64,000 bases of DNA, from assembly GCF_001708505.1 (NCBI RefSeq), contig NZ_CP015992.1:5580001-5644000 (forward strand), given 5' to 3'. The DNA is from Pseudomonas sp. TCU-HL1. GTDB taxonomy: Bacteria; Pseudomonadota; Gammaproteobacteria; Pseudomonadales; Pseudomonadaceae. Below, piece after piece: positions 52,461 through 62,081 of the stretch. Position numbers and translations under genes: made by a program. The notes under the pieces were generated by a model. It was not told where the DNA came from, ran no database searches, and saw only the letters and a list, made by a program, of their open reading frames with translations. Every line of letters begins with the position of its first letter. The first letter of the stretch is position 1.

Positions 52461-53645
52461 TCAGGAAAGCTCAGCCACCTGCCAGCGCCCGTCACGCAGG
52501 ACCAACTGGCGATCGCAATCCGCTTCCTGCGCACTTGCTACTTCCTGACCAGGCAGGGCCTGCACCACGCGCCGACCTTCGGAGCGCAGACGCTTGACCT
52601 CATACCAGAGATAGGGGTCACGACTGTCTGGCGCCCAGATACCGGGAACCGGCTGGTCGAGAACCATGCTACCCAGGGTCACCAGAGTCTTCAGATCAGT
52701 GGAGAAGCCGGTCGCAGGTCGGGCGCGACCGAAGTCGGCACCGATATCGTCGTAACGACCTCCCTGGGCGATGGACTGGCCAACACCAGGCACGAAGGCG
52801 GCGAACACCACTCCGGTGTGGTAGTGGTAACCACGCAACTCGCCCAGGTCGAAATACAGCGGCAGCTCGGGATAGCGCAGCTCCAGGGCATCAGCAATGG
52901 CGATCAGCTCGTCCAGCGAACGATGCACCTCCTCCGGCGCATCCATCAGCACACCCTGGGCCAGGTCCAGGACTTCGCGGCCACCACAGAGCTCGGCCAG
53001 GGAGCGAAGCATGGACGCAAGCTCCGGCGACAGGTCAGCCGTGAGCTCGGCAACTTCGTCCACCGCCTTGCGCTGCAAGGCGTCGAACAGGCTGCGCTCG
53101 ACCTCACCGGAAAGACCGGCGGCCTTGGCCAGGCCACGGTAGATGCCGACATGACCGAGATCCATGTGCACGTCCGGCACAGAGGCCAGCTCGAGCATCT
53201 CCAGCATCAGGCTGATGACCTCCACGTCGCTCGCCGGACTGGCGTCGCCATAGAGTTCGGCACCCAACTGGATCGGACTGCGGGAGGTGGACAACGCCCG
53301 AGGCTTGGCATGCAGCACGCTGCCAGCATAACAAAGGCGGTTCGGGCCTTCGCGGCGCAGGGTGTGTGCGTCGATACGCGCCACTTGCGGCGTAATATCA
53401 GCGCGGAAGCCCATCAGGTGCCCCGACTGCGGATCGGTCACCTTGAAGGTGCGCAGATCGAGATCCTGACCGGCACCGGTCAGCAGGGACTCGAGATACT
53501 CGATATGCGGAGTGACCACGAAGTCGTAGCCCCAACGCTGGAACAGGTCCAGCACCTGGCGGCGGGCTGCCTCGATGCGCGCCGCTTCGGGCGGCAGTAC
53601 TTCTTCGATACCGTCTGGCAGCAGCCAGCGATCTACCGTTGCCAT
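52461..53645 (-). CDS. hisZ: ATP phosphoribosyltransferase regulatory subunit HisZ
   Basis: A 394-residue histidyl-tRNA-synthetase paralogue. It keeps class II core elements (FQRWGYDFVVTPHIEYLESLL and RADITPQVARIDAHTLRREGPNRLCYAGSVLH) but lacks the C-terminal anticodon-binding domain and the HisRS-specific second histidine motif. HisZ activates short-form HisG and confers histidine feedback. hisG is not in this window. Its location before purA is the standard Pseudomonas arrangement. Confidence 0.94.
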   Translation of the reverse strand: MATVDRWLLPDGIEEVLPPEAARIEAARRQVLDLFQRWGYDFVVTPHIEYLESLLTGAGQDLDLRTFKVTDPQSGHLMGFRADITPQVARIDAHTLRREGPNRLCYAGSVLHAKPRALSTSRSPIQLGAELYGDASPASDVEVISLMLEMLELASVPDVHMDLGHVGIYRGLAKAAGLSGEVERSLFDALQRKAVDEVAELTADLSPELASMLRSLAELCGGREVLDLAQGVLMDAPEEVHRSLDELIAIADALELRYPELPLYFDLGELRGYHYHTGVVFAAFVPGVGQSIAQGGRYDDIGADFGRARPATGFSTDLKTLVTLGSMVLDQPVPGIWAPDSRDPYLWYEVKRLRSEGRRVVQALPGQEVASAQEADCDRQLVLRDGRWQVAELS

Positions 53646-53679
53646 TTCGCCAATCCCCTCTCAACCGGGCGGCAAGCCA

Positions 53680-53865
53680 TCAGTGAAGCAGATAAAGGAG
53701 GCCGGTCCCCAGCAACATGCTGGACAGGCCCATCAGGCGGAGATGGCGGTCCTTGAACTCCGCCAACCCAAGCACCGCGGCGCGCCAACGGCGCGGATAG
53801 AGGAAGGGCAGGATGCCTTCCAGCACCAGCATCAGACAAAAGGCAATGCCGAGTTCCTGCCACAT
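53680..53865 (-). CDS. DUF2065 (YjeT-like) small membrane protein
   Basis: A 61-residue protein with two hydrophobic helices (residues about 3-20 and 43-60) and a conserved PRRWR link, matching the DUF2065/YjeT family that follows hflC in gamma-proteobacteria. The start was placed at MWQELGIAFCLML; an upstream in-frame start would include part of the hflC terminator. Possibly a partner of the HflKC complex, by context only. Confidence 0.85.
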   Translation of the reverse strand: MWQELGIAFCLMLVLEGILPFLYPRRWRAAVLGLAEFKDRHLRLMGLSSMLLGTGLLYLLH

Positions 53866-53880
53866 GATTCCCGCGGACGC

Positions 53881-53902
53881 AAAAAAGCCGGGATTTCCCG
53901 GC
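53881..53902 (-). terminator. Terminator of the hfq-hfl operon
   Basis: On the minus strand GCCGGG-aaat-CCCGGC followed by six T, downstream of hflC. It lies just before the DUF2065 start, so that gene needs its own promoter or read-through. Confidence 0.85.
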
Positions 53903-53935
53903 TGACCCATGATAACACGTTTTCCCTGACGGTCA

Positions 53936-53964
53936 CCCCGACGGACGATGAGTGTCCGTCGGGG
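53936..53964. other. 11-bp perfect hairpin right after hflC
   Basis: CCCCGACGGAC-gatgagt-GTCCGTCGGGG lies nine bases past the hflC stop codon and 34 bases before the true terminator. Without a T-run it is more likely a 3'-end stabilising hairpin. Confidence 0.6.
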
Positions 53965-53972
53965 CGACTGAT

Positions 53973-54842
53973 TCAGCGTGCGGCCTTGTCCAGATAGCGG
54001 AAGAATTCGCTATTGGGATCCAGCACCATCACATCACCCTTGCTGGAGAAGCTTTCGCGATAGGCCTGCAGGCTACGGTGGAAGGCGTAGAACTCCTGGT
54101 CCTGACCATAAGCTTTGGCGTAGATGGCCGCTGCCTTGGCATCGCCATCACCGCGAGCTTCCTCAGCCTCGCGATAGGCTTCTGCCAGCAACACTCGGCG
54201 CTGACGGTCGGCGTCAGCACGGATACCTTCAGCCAGCTCAGCGCCCTTGGCACGGTGCTCACGAGCCTCGCGCTCACGCTCGGTGCTCATCCGCTCGAAT
54301 ACGCTGCGGTTGACTTCCTTGGGCAGGTCGATGGCCTTCACCCGCACGTCCACCACCTCGATGCCCAGCTCCTTGCTGGCCATGCGGTTGAGGGCGGCAG
54401 TGATGTCAGCCATCAGCGCATCGCGCTCACCGGACACAACGTCGTGCAGCGTGCGCTTGCCGAACTGGTCACGCAGGCCCGCCTCAAGACGACGGGACAG
54501 TCGTTCATCAGCGATCTGCTTCATGCCGGAGGTAGCGGTGTAGAAACGCTCGGCATCAGCCACGCGCCATTTGGCATAGGCATCCACCATTACCGCTTTC
54601 TTCTCCAGCGTGAGGAAGCGCTGTGTCGGAGAATCCAGGGTCAGCAGGCGAGCGTCGAACTTACGCACCTGGTTGACGTAAGGAATCTTCATGTGCAGAC
54701 CGGGCTGCACGTCGGCCTCGACGATGCGGCCGAATTGCAACAGGACGGCCTTCTCGGTCTGCGACACGATGTAGAGACTGCTCCAAACGAGCAGAGCTAC
54801 CACTACGCCGCCGATCAGGGCGAACAGCGATTTATTGCTCAT
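53973..54842 (-). CDS. hflC: HflC, SPFH/prohibitin-family FtsH modulator
   Basis: A 289-residue protein with one N-terminal transmembrane helix (about 5-25) and a periplasmic SPFH domain (VSQTEKAVLLQFGRIVEADVQPGLHMKIPYVNQVRKFDARLLTLD), then an Ala/Glu-rich coiled coil (REREAREHRAKGAELAEGIRADADRQRR). With HflK it forms a large cage around FtsH and limits access of membrane substrates. Start overlaps the hflK stop codon by one base. Confidence 0.96.
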   Translation of the reverse strand: MSNKSLFALIGGVVVALLVWSSLYIVSQTEKAVLLQFGRIVEADVQPGLHMKIPYVNQVRKFDARLLTLDSPTQRFLTLEKKAVMVDAYAKWRVADAERFYTATSGMKQIADERLSRRLEAGLRDQFGKRTLHDVVSGERDALMADITAALNRMASKELGIEVVDVRVKAIDLPKEVNRSVFERMSTEREREAREHRAKGAELAEGIRADADRQRRVLLAEAYREAEEARGDGDAKAAAIYAKAYGQDQEFYAFHRSLQAYRESFSSKGDVMVLDPNSEFFRYLDKAAR

Positions 54843-56011
54843 CAGCGACTCTCCCTGGAACGCGAATTGCGCTGCTGCAAGTCGGTGGCGACGCGCGAGC
54901 CAAGGTCACTGCCACTCGAGGCGGCCGAAGCGGCCGGCGCTGCCGGAGCGGAGCTCCCGCCACGATTGTCGATCATCTTGTCCAGCGGCAGGTAGAGCAG
55001 GTTGTTCTGCCCCTCCTTGCCGGTCACCAGGACTTTGCTGGTACTGCCGAGGACATCCTGCATGGTCTCCAGGTACAGACGCTGGCGAGTAACCTCCGGC
55101 GCCTTGTGGTACTCAGTGAGCAGCTTGCTGAAACGGTCGGCCTCACCCTCGGCGCGGGCGATCACTTCGTCACGGTAGCCGTTGGCATCCTCAATGATGC
55201 GCTGGGCCTGGCCGCGAGCCTCGGGCACCACGGCGTTGGCATAGGCTTCGGCCTGGTTCTTGGCACGCTGCTCGTCTTCGCGAGCACGGATCACGTCGTC
55301 GAAGGCTTCCTGTACTTCACGCGGGGCTGCCGCGCTCTGCACGTTGACCTGGGTGACAGTGATGCCGGTGCGATAGGTGTCGAGGAAGCGCTGCAAGCGC
55401 TCCTTGATCTCGCTAGCCATCAACTCGCGACCTTCGGTCAGCACCTGGTCCATCTCGGTGGAACCCACCACGTGGCGCAGGGCGCTTTCGGTAGCATGCT
55501 GCAGGCTGACCTCAGGCTGATCGACGTTCAGCACGAAGTCCTGGAGGTTGCTGATCTTGTACTGAACGGTAAGCGGCACTTCGACGATGTTCTCGTCCTC
55601 AGTGAGCATCTGGCCCTGCTTGCTGTAAGCACGCTCGCGGGTGACGTTCTCCTGGAACTTGCGGTCGATTGGCGGGAAATAGATGTTCAGGCCGGGACCA
55701 ACGGTCTCGTAGTACTTGCCGAAGCGCAACACCACTGCCTGCTCCTGCTCGTCCACCACATAGACCGCGCTGTACAGCCAGACCACGGCAAGCAGGGCCA
55801 GGCCGATGCCGAGCAGGCCGAAACCGCCCGATCTACCGCCGCCATCATCGCCGCCGCCACGTTTCTTGCCACTGCCAAACAGGCCGTTCAGGCTGTCCTG
55901 CAGCTTGCGGAAGGCCTCGTCCAGGTCCGGTGGCCCTTTGCGGTCGCCGCCACGGCGCCCACCCCAGGGGTCCTGGTTATTCGAGTTGCCACCCGGCTCA
56001 TTCCAAGCCAT
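54842..56011 (-). CDS. hflK: HflK, SPFH/prohibitin-family FtsH modulator
   Basis: A 389-residue partner of HflC. It has a Gly/Pro-rich cytoplasmic N terminus (GGNSNNQDPWGGRRGGDRKGPPDLDEAFRKLQ), a transmembrane helix at about 70-90, the SPFH domain and a coiled coil, ending in an Ala/Ser-rich tail (SAPAAPAASAASSG). The start at 56011 (MAWNEPGG) fits the family better than an upstream ATG. Gene order hflX-hflK-hflC is conserved. Confidence 0.96.
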   Translation of the reverse strand: MAWNEPGGNSNNQDPWGGRRGGDRKGPPDLDEAFRKLQDSLNGLFGSGKKRGGGDDGGGRSGGFGLLGIGLALLAVVWLYSAVYVVDEQEQAVVLRFGKYYETVGPGLNIYFPPIDRKFQENVTRERAYSKQGQMLTEDENIVEVPLTVQYKISNLQDFVLNVDQPEVSLQHATESALRHVVGSTEMDQVLTEGRELMASEIKERLQRFLDTYRTGITVTQVNVQSAAAPREVQEAFDDVIRAREDEQRAKNQAEAYANAVVPEARGQAQRIIEDANGYRDEVIARAEGEADRFSKLLTEYHKAPEVTRQRLYLETMQDVLGSTSKVLVTGKEGQNNLLYLPLDKMIDNRGGSSAPAAPAASAASSGSDLGSRVATDLQQRNSRSRESR

Positions 56012-56107
56012 AGCGCTCTCCATACTGATAAAGCAAAGACGCGCCCACGGCGCGCCCGCCCATGCTACCCAAGCCCGCGGCCCGCCGCAAAACCACCTAA
56101 ACGGGCT

Positions 56108-57409
56108 TTATTGCAAAGTGTGTTGTTCGAGGAACTCGCTTGGCTGCCAGCCTTCACGACTGACCAGTCGGTTCAACTCAACACGCGGTAAACGCACCGC
56201 AAGGAGAGTGTCACCCGCCTCATTGTGCTCTTCGGTCTGTACCGCACCAAGCGCGAAGAACTGGGCCCGCAACCGCCCGAAACGCTGCGGCAATCGCAGA
56301 GTGCCGACAAACAGGTCATCACCCAGCAATTCAGCTACGGCCTGCTTGAGGAACTCGAGGCCGCTGCCATCGCGCGCCGACAGCCAGACCCTCTCAGGCT
56401 TGCCATCTTCGTCGCGCTGGATGTGCGGCTCGACATTCTCCAGCAGGTCCACCTTGTTGTAGACCTCCAGCATCGGCAGGCCTTCAGCACCGATCTCACC
56501 CAACACCGCCAGCACCTGCTCGATCTGCGCCATACGCTCGGGCTCATGTGCGTCGATCACGTGCAACAGCAGATCAGCGCTGGCAGATTCCTCAAGGGTA
56601 GCCCGGAAGGCCTCCACCAGCTTGTGAGGCAAGTGACGAATGAATCCCACTGTGTCGGCCAGAACGATCGGCCCCAGATCGTCCAACTCCAACCGGCGCA
56701 GAGTCGGGTCGAGCGTGGCGAAGAGCTGATCGGCCGCATAGACCTCGGAAGCGGTCAGGGCGTTGAACAAGGTGGACTTGCCGGCGTTGGTATAGCCGAC
56801 GAGGGAAACCGAAGGGATGTCGGCGCGCTTGCGGCCTCGACGAGCCTGCTCACGCTGGCTGCGGACCTTTTCCAGACGCTGTTTGATCTGGCGAATCCGT
56901 ACACGCAGCAAGCGACGGTCGGTCTCCAGCTGGGTTTCACCGGGGCCACGCAGACCAATACCGCCCTTCTGGCGCTCAAGGTGCGTCCAGCCCCGTACCA
57001 GCCGTGTGCTCATGTGTTCAAGCTGGGCCAGTTCGACCTGTAGCTTGCCCTCATGGGTACGAGCGCGCTGAGCGAAGATATCGAGAATCAGACCGGTACG
57101 ATCAAGCACCCTGCATTCGAAGGCGCGCTCAAGGTTGCGCTCCTGGCTGGGCGTTAGCGTGTGGTTGAAGATGACCAGCTCAGCCTTCTCGGCGTTGACC
57201 AGGTCATGCAACTCATCGACCTTGCCGCTTCCGATCAGGAACTTGGCCGTTGGCTGGTGACGGGAAACGGAAACGAATGCCACCGTATCCGCACCGGCCG
57301 AACGTGCAAGCTCAAGGAACTCCTGCGGGTCTTCGCGCGCCTCGGGATCTTGGCCTTCCAGATGAACCAGGATGGCCCGTTCACCACCACCAGGGCGTTC
57401 GAAAAACAA
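56108..57409 (-). CDS. hflX: Ribosome-associated GTPase HflX
   Basis: A 433-residue GTPase that splits stalled or heat-damaged ribosomes. It has an N-terminal HflX domain, a helical linker (RRLLRVRIRQIKQRLEKVRSQREQARRGRKR), and a G domain with G1 VGYTNAGKSTLFNAL near 205, G3 LADTVGFIRHLP near 249 and G4 YNKVD near 316. The start codon is TTG at 57409, 12 bases after the hfq stop codon, supported by AGGAG seven bases upstream. A TTG start may keep its level low relative to Hfq. Confidence 0.95.
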   Translation of the reverse strand: MFFERPGGGERAILVHLEGQDPEAREDPQEFLELARSAGADTVAFVSVSRHQPTAKFLIGSGKVDELHDLVNAEKAELVIFNHTLTPSQERNLERAFECRVLDRTGLILDIFAQRARTHEGKLQVELAQLEHMSTRLVRGWTHLERQKGGIGLRGPGETQLETDRRLLRVRIRQIKQRLEKVRSQREQARRGRKRADIPSVSLVGYTNAGKSTLFNALTASEVYAADQLFATLDPTLRRLELDDLGPIVLADTVGFIRHLPHKLVEAFRATLEESASADLLLHVIDAHEPERMAQIEQVLAVLGEIGAEGLPMLEVYNKVDLLENVEPHIQRDEDGKPERVWLSARDGSGLEFLKQAVAELLGDDLFVGTLRLPQRFGRLRAQFFALGAVQTEEHNEAGDTLLAVRLPRVELNRLVSREGWQPSEFLEQHTLQ

Positions 57410-57421
57410 AGCAGTCTCCTA

Positions 57422-57676
57422 TCAGGTGTTACCCGGCTCAGGCTGCTCCTGCTCGGAAGCGCTGGGCAGGCGTACCGGACGACTTGGTACCACAGTGGAG
57501 ATAGCGTGCTTGTAGACCATCTGGCTGACAGTGTTCTTCAGCAGAATCACGAACTGGTCGAAGGATTCGATCTGGCCCTGCAGCTTGATGCCGTTCACCA
57601 GATAGATGGAAACCGGTACGCGTTCCTTACGCAGGGTATTGAGGTAAGGGTCTTGTAGCGAATGCCCTTTTGACAT
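57422..57676 (-). CDS. hfq: RNA chaperone Hfq
   Basis: 84 residues. Sm1 motif (SLQDPYLNTLRKERVPVSIYLVNGIKLQGQIESFDQFVILL) and Sm2 (YKHAISTVVPSRPV) are canonical, followed by the short C-terminal tail (LPSASEQEQPEPGNT) typical of Pseudomonas rather than the long enterobacterial one. It pairs sRNAs with mRNAs and, with Crc, represses catabolic genes. AAAGGAG precedes the ATG. The gene sits between miaA and hflX as expected. Confidence 0.98.
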   Translation of the reverse strand: MSKGHSLQDPYLNTLRKERVPVSIYLVNGIKLQGQIESFDQFVILLKNTVSQMVYKHAISTVVPSRPVRLPSASEQEQPEPGNT

Positions 57677-57731
57677 GTGCCGCACTCCTTTAGGGATCAA
57701 TCGTTTTAGTTTTCAAATGACAAGAAAGATG

Positions 57732-57772
57732 ACTGGTATCCGCCCTACCCCCAAGGATAGACGGTAACCAGT
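57732..57772. other. Inverted repeat in the miaA-hfq gap
   Basis: ACTGGT at 57732-57737 and ACCAGT at 57767-57772, with CCG/CGG inner pairs, flank a GC-rich loop between miaA and hfq. It could be a weak attenuator or part of the hfq leader. Confidence 0.35.
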
Positions 57773-57778
57773 GAGGTC

Positions 57779-58759
57779 TCAGCTCAATATGGAGACCGAC
57801 TTCAGGTATTTCAAGGTACGCGGCAGATTGTCGCAAGCCAGGCTATCCAACCAGTGAAGATCGGACCAACTGCGTAACCAGGTGAACTGTCGCTTGGCGA
57901 GTTGGCGGGTGGCGATGATGCCCCGCTCCTCCATCTCACCCCGGGTCAGCCCGCCATCCAGGTAATCCCAGACCTGGCGATAGCCAACCGCCCTTATAGA
58001 CGGCAGTCCTGCATGTAAGTCACTTCTGCTGCGCAGCGATTCGACCTCTTCGATGAAACCCTGTTCCAACATCAGGCGAAAACGCTGTGCAATTCGTGCG
58101 TGCAATACCTGCCGCTGCGCCGGTGCAATGGCCAAGTGCGCGACATTATAAGGCAAATGCGCCGTCCCCGACGCGTTCCCGGCCAGATTTTGCGCGGCCT
58201 GGCGCTGGCGATGGGCCGTCATGGTCAGACCACTGACCTTATAGACCTCCAGGGCCCGGGTCAGGCGCTGGGGATCATTGGGATGGATACGCGCGGCCGA
58301 TTCCGGATCAACAGCCGCCAGTTCCTGATGCAATGCATCCCAGCCCTCACGGGCCGCGCGGGCTTCCAGTTCGGCGCGCACCTCGGGATCGGCGCCGGGC
58401 ATATCCGCCAACCCTTCCAGCAACGCCTTGTAATAAAGCATGGTGCCACCCACCAGCAGCGGAATCCGGCCGCTGGAGGTGATCTCCGCCATCGCGGCCA
58501 GGGCGTCGGCGCGAAATTCAGCGGCTGAGTAGCTCTCGGACGGATCACGGATGTCGATCAGCCGGTGGGGAAACTCGGCCAGCGTAGCCTTGTCCGGCTT
58601 GGCGGTGCCAATGTCCATCTCGCGATAGATCAGCGCCGAATCGACGCTGATCAGTTCGCAGGGCAGTGATCTCGCGAGTTCCAGAGCCAGGTCAGTCTTG
58701 CCGGCGGCGGTGGGGCCCATCAGGAAAATCGCCGGCGGCAACCGCTCACCCATGCTCAT
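57779..58759 (-). CDS. miaA: tRNA dimethylallyltransferase
   Basis: A 326-residue enzyme that adds the isopentenyl group to A37 of tRNAs reading UNN codons. P-loop GPTAAGKT at 15-22, catalytic Asp in ISVDSALIYREMDIGTAKP near 42 and the RALEVYKVSG segment near 175 are present. The first ATG, at 58759, overlaps the mutL stop codon (ATGA), which implies coupling; an ATG two codons later is possible. Confidence 0.97.
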   Translation of the reverse strand: MSMGERLPPAIFLMGPTAAGKTDLALELARSLPCELISVDSALIYREMDIGTAKPDKATLAEFPHRLIDIRDPSESYSAAEFRADALAAMAEITSSGRIPLLVGGTMLYYKALLEGLADMPGADPEVRAELEARAAREGWDALHQELAAVDPESAARIHPNDPQRLTRALEVYKVSGLTMTAHRQRQAAQNLAGNASGTAHLPYNVAHLAIAPAQRQVLHARIAQRFRLMLEQGFIEEVESLRSRSDLHAGLPSIRAVGYRQVWDYLDGGLTRGEMEERGIIATRQLAKRQFTWLRSWSDLHWLDSLACDNLPRTLKYLKSVSILS

Positions 58760-60636
58760 CGCCCGCGCAGGAACAGTTTGTCCAGGTCGTCCATGCCCAA
58801 CTGCGTCCAGGTCGGACGCCCATGGTTGCACTGGCCACTGCGTTCGGTGTGCTCCATATCGCGCAGCAGGGCGTTCATTTCCGGTAGCGTCAGGCGCCGA
58901 TTCGCCCGCACCGCGCCGTGGCACGCCATGGTGCCGAGCAGTTCGTTCAGGTGGGCCTGAATGCGGTCGCTGGTGCCGTACTCCAGCAGGTCGGACAGCA
59001 CATCACGCACCAGCTGCGAGGCCTCTGCCTGCTTCAGCAGGGCCGGGATCTGCCGAATAGCCAGCGTCTCCGGGCCGAGCCGTTGCAGCTCAAAGCCCAG
59101 GCGACGGAACCACTCGCCATGCTCCTCGGCGCAATCCGCTTCGCGCTGGCTCACTGCGATCGACTCCGGCACCAGCAGCGGCTGCCCTTTGAGCCCTTCG
59201 CTGGCCATGGCCACTTTCAGGCGCTCATAAGTGATGCGTTCATGGGCGGCATGCATATCCACCAGCACCAGCCCCTGGGTGTTTTCCGCCAGGATGTAGA
59301 TCCCCTTGAGCTGCGCCAGCGCATAACCCAGCGGCGGAACGTCGCCCTGAGACCCAGGTAGTGCCACGGGCGCAGCGGCTGTGGACAGCGGTGCGAAAAA
59401 CTCGCGATATGCGCCCTGAGCCTCGGCAATCGGTACGGCAGGCTGTGGGCGCGGCGCCTGATAGCCGCCACCCGCGGATGGGCGCCAAGCGGGCTCAGCG
59501 GCCGATGACTCCAGCACATTGGCAGCCAGGCTCATCTCGCCCTGGGGGCCGAACTCACCAGCAGTGATGCCGGTCGGGCGCACCACGGCATCGGTGGCGG
59601 CTGGCGCGGCCAGTTGGTCTTCTGGTCGAACCTCGCCCAGTGCACGGTGCAGTGTCCCGTAGAGGAAGTCATGAACCATGCGGCTATCACGGAAACGCAC
59701 TTCGTGCTTGGTCGGATGCACGTTGACGTCGACCACTGCCGGATCGACCTCGAAGAACAGCACGAACGTGGGGTGCCGGCCGTTGTAGAGCACGTCGCGA
59801 TAGGCCTGGCGTACGGCGTGGGCGACCAGCTTGTCGCGCACCATACGGCCATTAACATAGAAGTACTGGAGGTCCGCCTGGCTGCGGGAGAAGGTCGGCA
59901 AGCCGACCCAGCCCCAGAGGTGCAGACCGTTGCGCTCGACTTCGATTGGCAATGCCTGCTCCAGGAACGCCGGACCACAGACCGTCGCGACGCGGCGCGC
60001 CCTGGCGATTGCGTCTCGCGCTTCATGCAAGGCAAAGATGGTCTTGCCGTTGTGGCGTAAATGGAAGGCCACATCGAAGCGGGCCAGGGCCAGACGCTTG
60101 ATGACCTCTTGCAGATGATCGAACTCGGTCTTCTCCGCTCGCAGGAACTTTCGCCGCGCCGGGGTATTGAAGAACAGGTCGCGGACCTCTACCGAAGTGC
60201 CCACGGGATGGGCGGCGGGCTGTACCCGGGCCTCCATGTCACGACCTTCGGTCTCCACCTGCCAGGCCTGCTCCGCATCAATGGTGCGCGAGGTCATGGT
60301 CAGGCGCGCCACCGAGCTGATGGACGCCAGCGCTTCGCCCCGGAAGCCCAGGCTCATCACCCGCTCCAGGTCTTCAAGATCACGAATCTTGCTGGTGGCG
60401 TGGCGGGCCAGCGCCAAGGGCAGGTCATCCGCTGGGATACCGCCACCGTCGTCACGCACCCGCAACAACTTGATACCGCCCTGCTCCACCTCGACGTCAA
60501 TGCGCCGGGCTCCGGCATCCAGGCTGTTCTCAAGCAGTTCCTTGATGACCGATGCAGGACGCTCTACCACCTCACCGGCGGCGATCTGGTTCGCCAGCCG
60601 CGGACTCAGCAGCTGGATGCGAGGCAATTCGCTCAT
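58756..60636 (-). CDS. mutL: DNA mismatch repair protein MutL
   Basis: A 626-residue GHKL ATPase. N-terminal motifs include the RPASVIKELLENSLDAGA box (residues 26-43), DDGGGI and GFRGEALASI; the linker is Ala/Pro-rich (about 335-430). The C-terminal domain has DMHAAHERITYE at about 460, a form of the DQHAx2Ex4E metal-binding motif of MutL nucleases, with Met at the Gln position, so endonuclease activity is plausible as in other methyl-independent systems. It overlaps amiB and miaA by four bases at each end. Confidence 0.97.
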   Translation of the reverse strand: MSELPRIQLLSPRLANQIAAGEVVERPASVIKELLENSLDAGARRIDVEVEQGGIKLLRVRDDGGGIPADDLPLALARHATSKIRDLEDLERVMSLGFRGEALASISSVARLTMTSRTIDAEQAWQVETEGRDMEARVQPAAHPVGTSVEVRDLFFNTPARRKFLRAEKTEFDHLQEVIKRLALARFDVAFHLRHNGKTIFALHEARDAIARARRVATVCGPAFLEQALPIEVERNGLHLWGWVGLPTFSRSQADLQYFYVNGRMVRDKLVAHAVRQAYRDVLYNGRHPTFVLFFEVDPAVVDVNVHPTKHEVRFRDSRMVHDFLYGTLHRALGEVRPEDQLAAPAATDAVVRPTGITAGEFGPQGEMSLAANVLESSAAEPAWRPSAGGGYQAPRPQPAVPIAEAQGAYREFFAPLSTAAAPVALPGSQGDVPPLGYALAQLKGIYILAENTQGLVLVDMHAAHERITYERLKVAMASEGLKGQPLLVPESIAVSQREADCAEEHGEWFRRLGFELQRLGPETLAIRQIPALLKQAEASQLVRDVLSDLLEYGTSDRIQAHLNELLGTMACHGAVRANRRLTLPEMNALLRDMEHTERSGQCNHGRPTWTQLGMDDLDKLFLRGR

Positions 60637-62081
60637 GGCTGGGCCGCCAAGGCAGCGGCAGGGATGCTCAGGGTCTGGCCGACCTTGATGTTGTCAGTGG
60701 TCAGCGAGTTGGCCTTGCGCAAGGTGGCCATGCTGACCTCGTAGCGCTGGGCAATCAACGCCAGGCTCTCGCCGGACGTCACCACGTGCTCGCGAGGGCC
60801 GACGGCGATCTTGCCCTGGTCACGCAGCATGGCGATGTAGGTACCGGGTGGCGGGTTCTGCTGGAAGAATTGCTTGATGCCCGTCTGGATCGAGCGCGCC
60901 AGCGCCTGCTGGTGACTCGGCGTCGCCAGTTTCTGGGATTCGTTATGGTTGGAGATGAAGCCGGTTTCCACCAGGATCGAGGGGATATCCGGCGACTTCA
61001 GCACCATGAAGCCTGCCTGTTCCACCCGGCGCTTGTGCAACGGGGTGACGCGGCTGACGTTGGTCAGCACTTTCTGGCCGACGTTCAGGCTGGAAGAGAG
61101 GCTCGCAGTCATCGACAGGTCCAGCAGCACGCCCGCCAGCATGCGGTCCTTGTCGTCCAGGCTGACGCTGCCGACACCACCGATCAGGTCGGAACGGTTT
61201 TCGTTATCGGCCAGCCAGCGAGCAGTTTCCGAGGTGGCGCCACGATCCGACAGGGCGAACACCGAAGCGCCGAAGGCACTGCGGCTGGGCGCAGCGTCAG
61301 CGTGGATGGAAACGAAGAGGTCAGCGCCTTTCTTGCGAGCGATCTCGGTACGCTTGCGCAGAGGGATGAAGTAGTCGCCGGTGCGCACCAGCTCACCACG
61401 GAAGCCTTTTTCCCGGTTGATCTGGCGCTGCAATTCCTTGGCGATGGCCAGGGTGACGTTCTTCTCGTGTTGCCCCTTGGGCCCGAGGGCGCCAGGGTCT
61501 TCACCACCGTGGCCGGCATCGATCGCGATCACGATGTCACGCTTGCCACCTGGGACCGGGGGCAGTTTGCTGGGCGCTGGCTGGGTCGGGGTCACCGGCG
61601 CCTGAGGCGTGCTCGGCGCAGTGGCCACCTGGGGCGCACTGGCTTCGTTGGCGGCAGCTTCCTGGTCGAACAGGTCCACCACGAGGCGGTTGCCATATTG
61701 CTGGTTCGGCGCCAGGGAGAAGCTCTTGGGCGTCACGGCGGACGAGACGTCTATCACCACCCGCAGATCAGTCGGCGAGCGCTGGGCGGAACGGACGGAG
61801 GTAATCGGCGTATTGCTGAGCGACAGCTGCTCCAGCCTGGTGGCCAACTGAGCGCCATTGATGTCGATGACGATCCGGTTGGGCGCCGTCAGGGTAAAGA
61901 CCGAATGCTGGACCGGGCCAGACAGGTCGAAGACCAGGCGGGTGTTGTCCGGCGCGCGCCAGAGCCGCACCCCACGGACCTCCGTGGCAGCCAGGACATC
62001 AGCGGCGAACGCCGCGAGCAGAACCCCAATCCCGGCAAACAGTGCGCGCGAGCGCATACCCCACCCCATCTTTGTATTCAT
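60633..62081 (-). CDS. amiB: N-acetylmuramoyl-L-alanine amidase AmiB
   Basis: A 482-residue periplasmic amidase that splits septal peptidoglycan: signal peptide (about 9-30), AMIN domain (about 35-130), a Pro/Ala-rich linker, the amidase_3 zinc domain starting IVIAIDAGHGGEDPGA near 187 with Zn-binding His, Glu and His residues, and a C-terminal LysM (EHVVTSGESLALIAQRYEVS). Activity normally needs an EnvC/NlpD-type activator. The start overlaps the tsaE stop codon (ATGA). Confidence 0.96.
   Translation of the reverse strand: MNTKMGWGMRSRALFAGIGVLLAAFAADVLAATEVRGVRLWRAPDNTRLVFDLSGPVQHSVFTLTAPNRIVIDINGAQLATRLEQLSLSNTPITSVRSAQRSPTDLRVVIDVSSAVTPKSFSLAPNQQYGNRLVVDLFDQEAAANEASAPQVATAPSTPQAPVTPTQPAPSKLPPVPGGKRDIVIAIDAGHGGEDPGALGPKGQHEKNVTLAIAKELQRQINREKGFRGELVRTGDYFIPLRKRTEIARKKGADLFVSIHADAAPSRSAFGASVFALSDRGATSETARWLADNENRSDLIGGVGSVSLDDKDRMLAGVLLDLSMTASLSSSLNVGQKVLTNVSRVTPLHKRRVEQAGFMVLKSPDIPSILVETGFISNHNESQKLATPSHQQALARSIQTGIKQFFQQNPPPGTYIAMLRDQGKIAVGPREHVVTSGESLALIAQRYEVSMATLRKANSLTTDNIKVGQTLSIPAAALAAQP

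Noticed and set aside
52461..53645. Histidyl-tRNA synthetase
   Set aside because: The protein lacks the anticodon-binding domain and HisRS-specific motifs and lies before purA, the usual place of hisZ.
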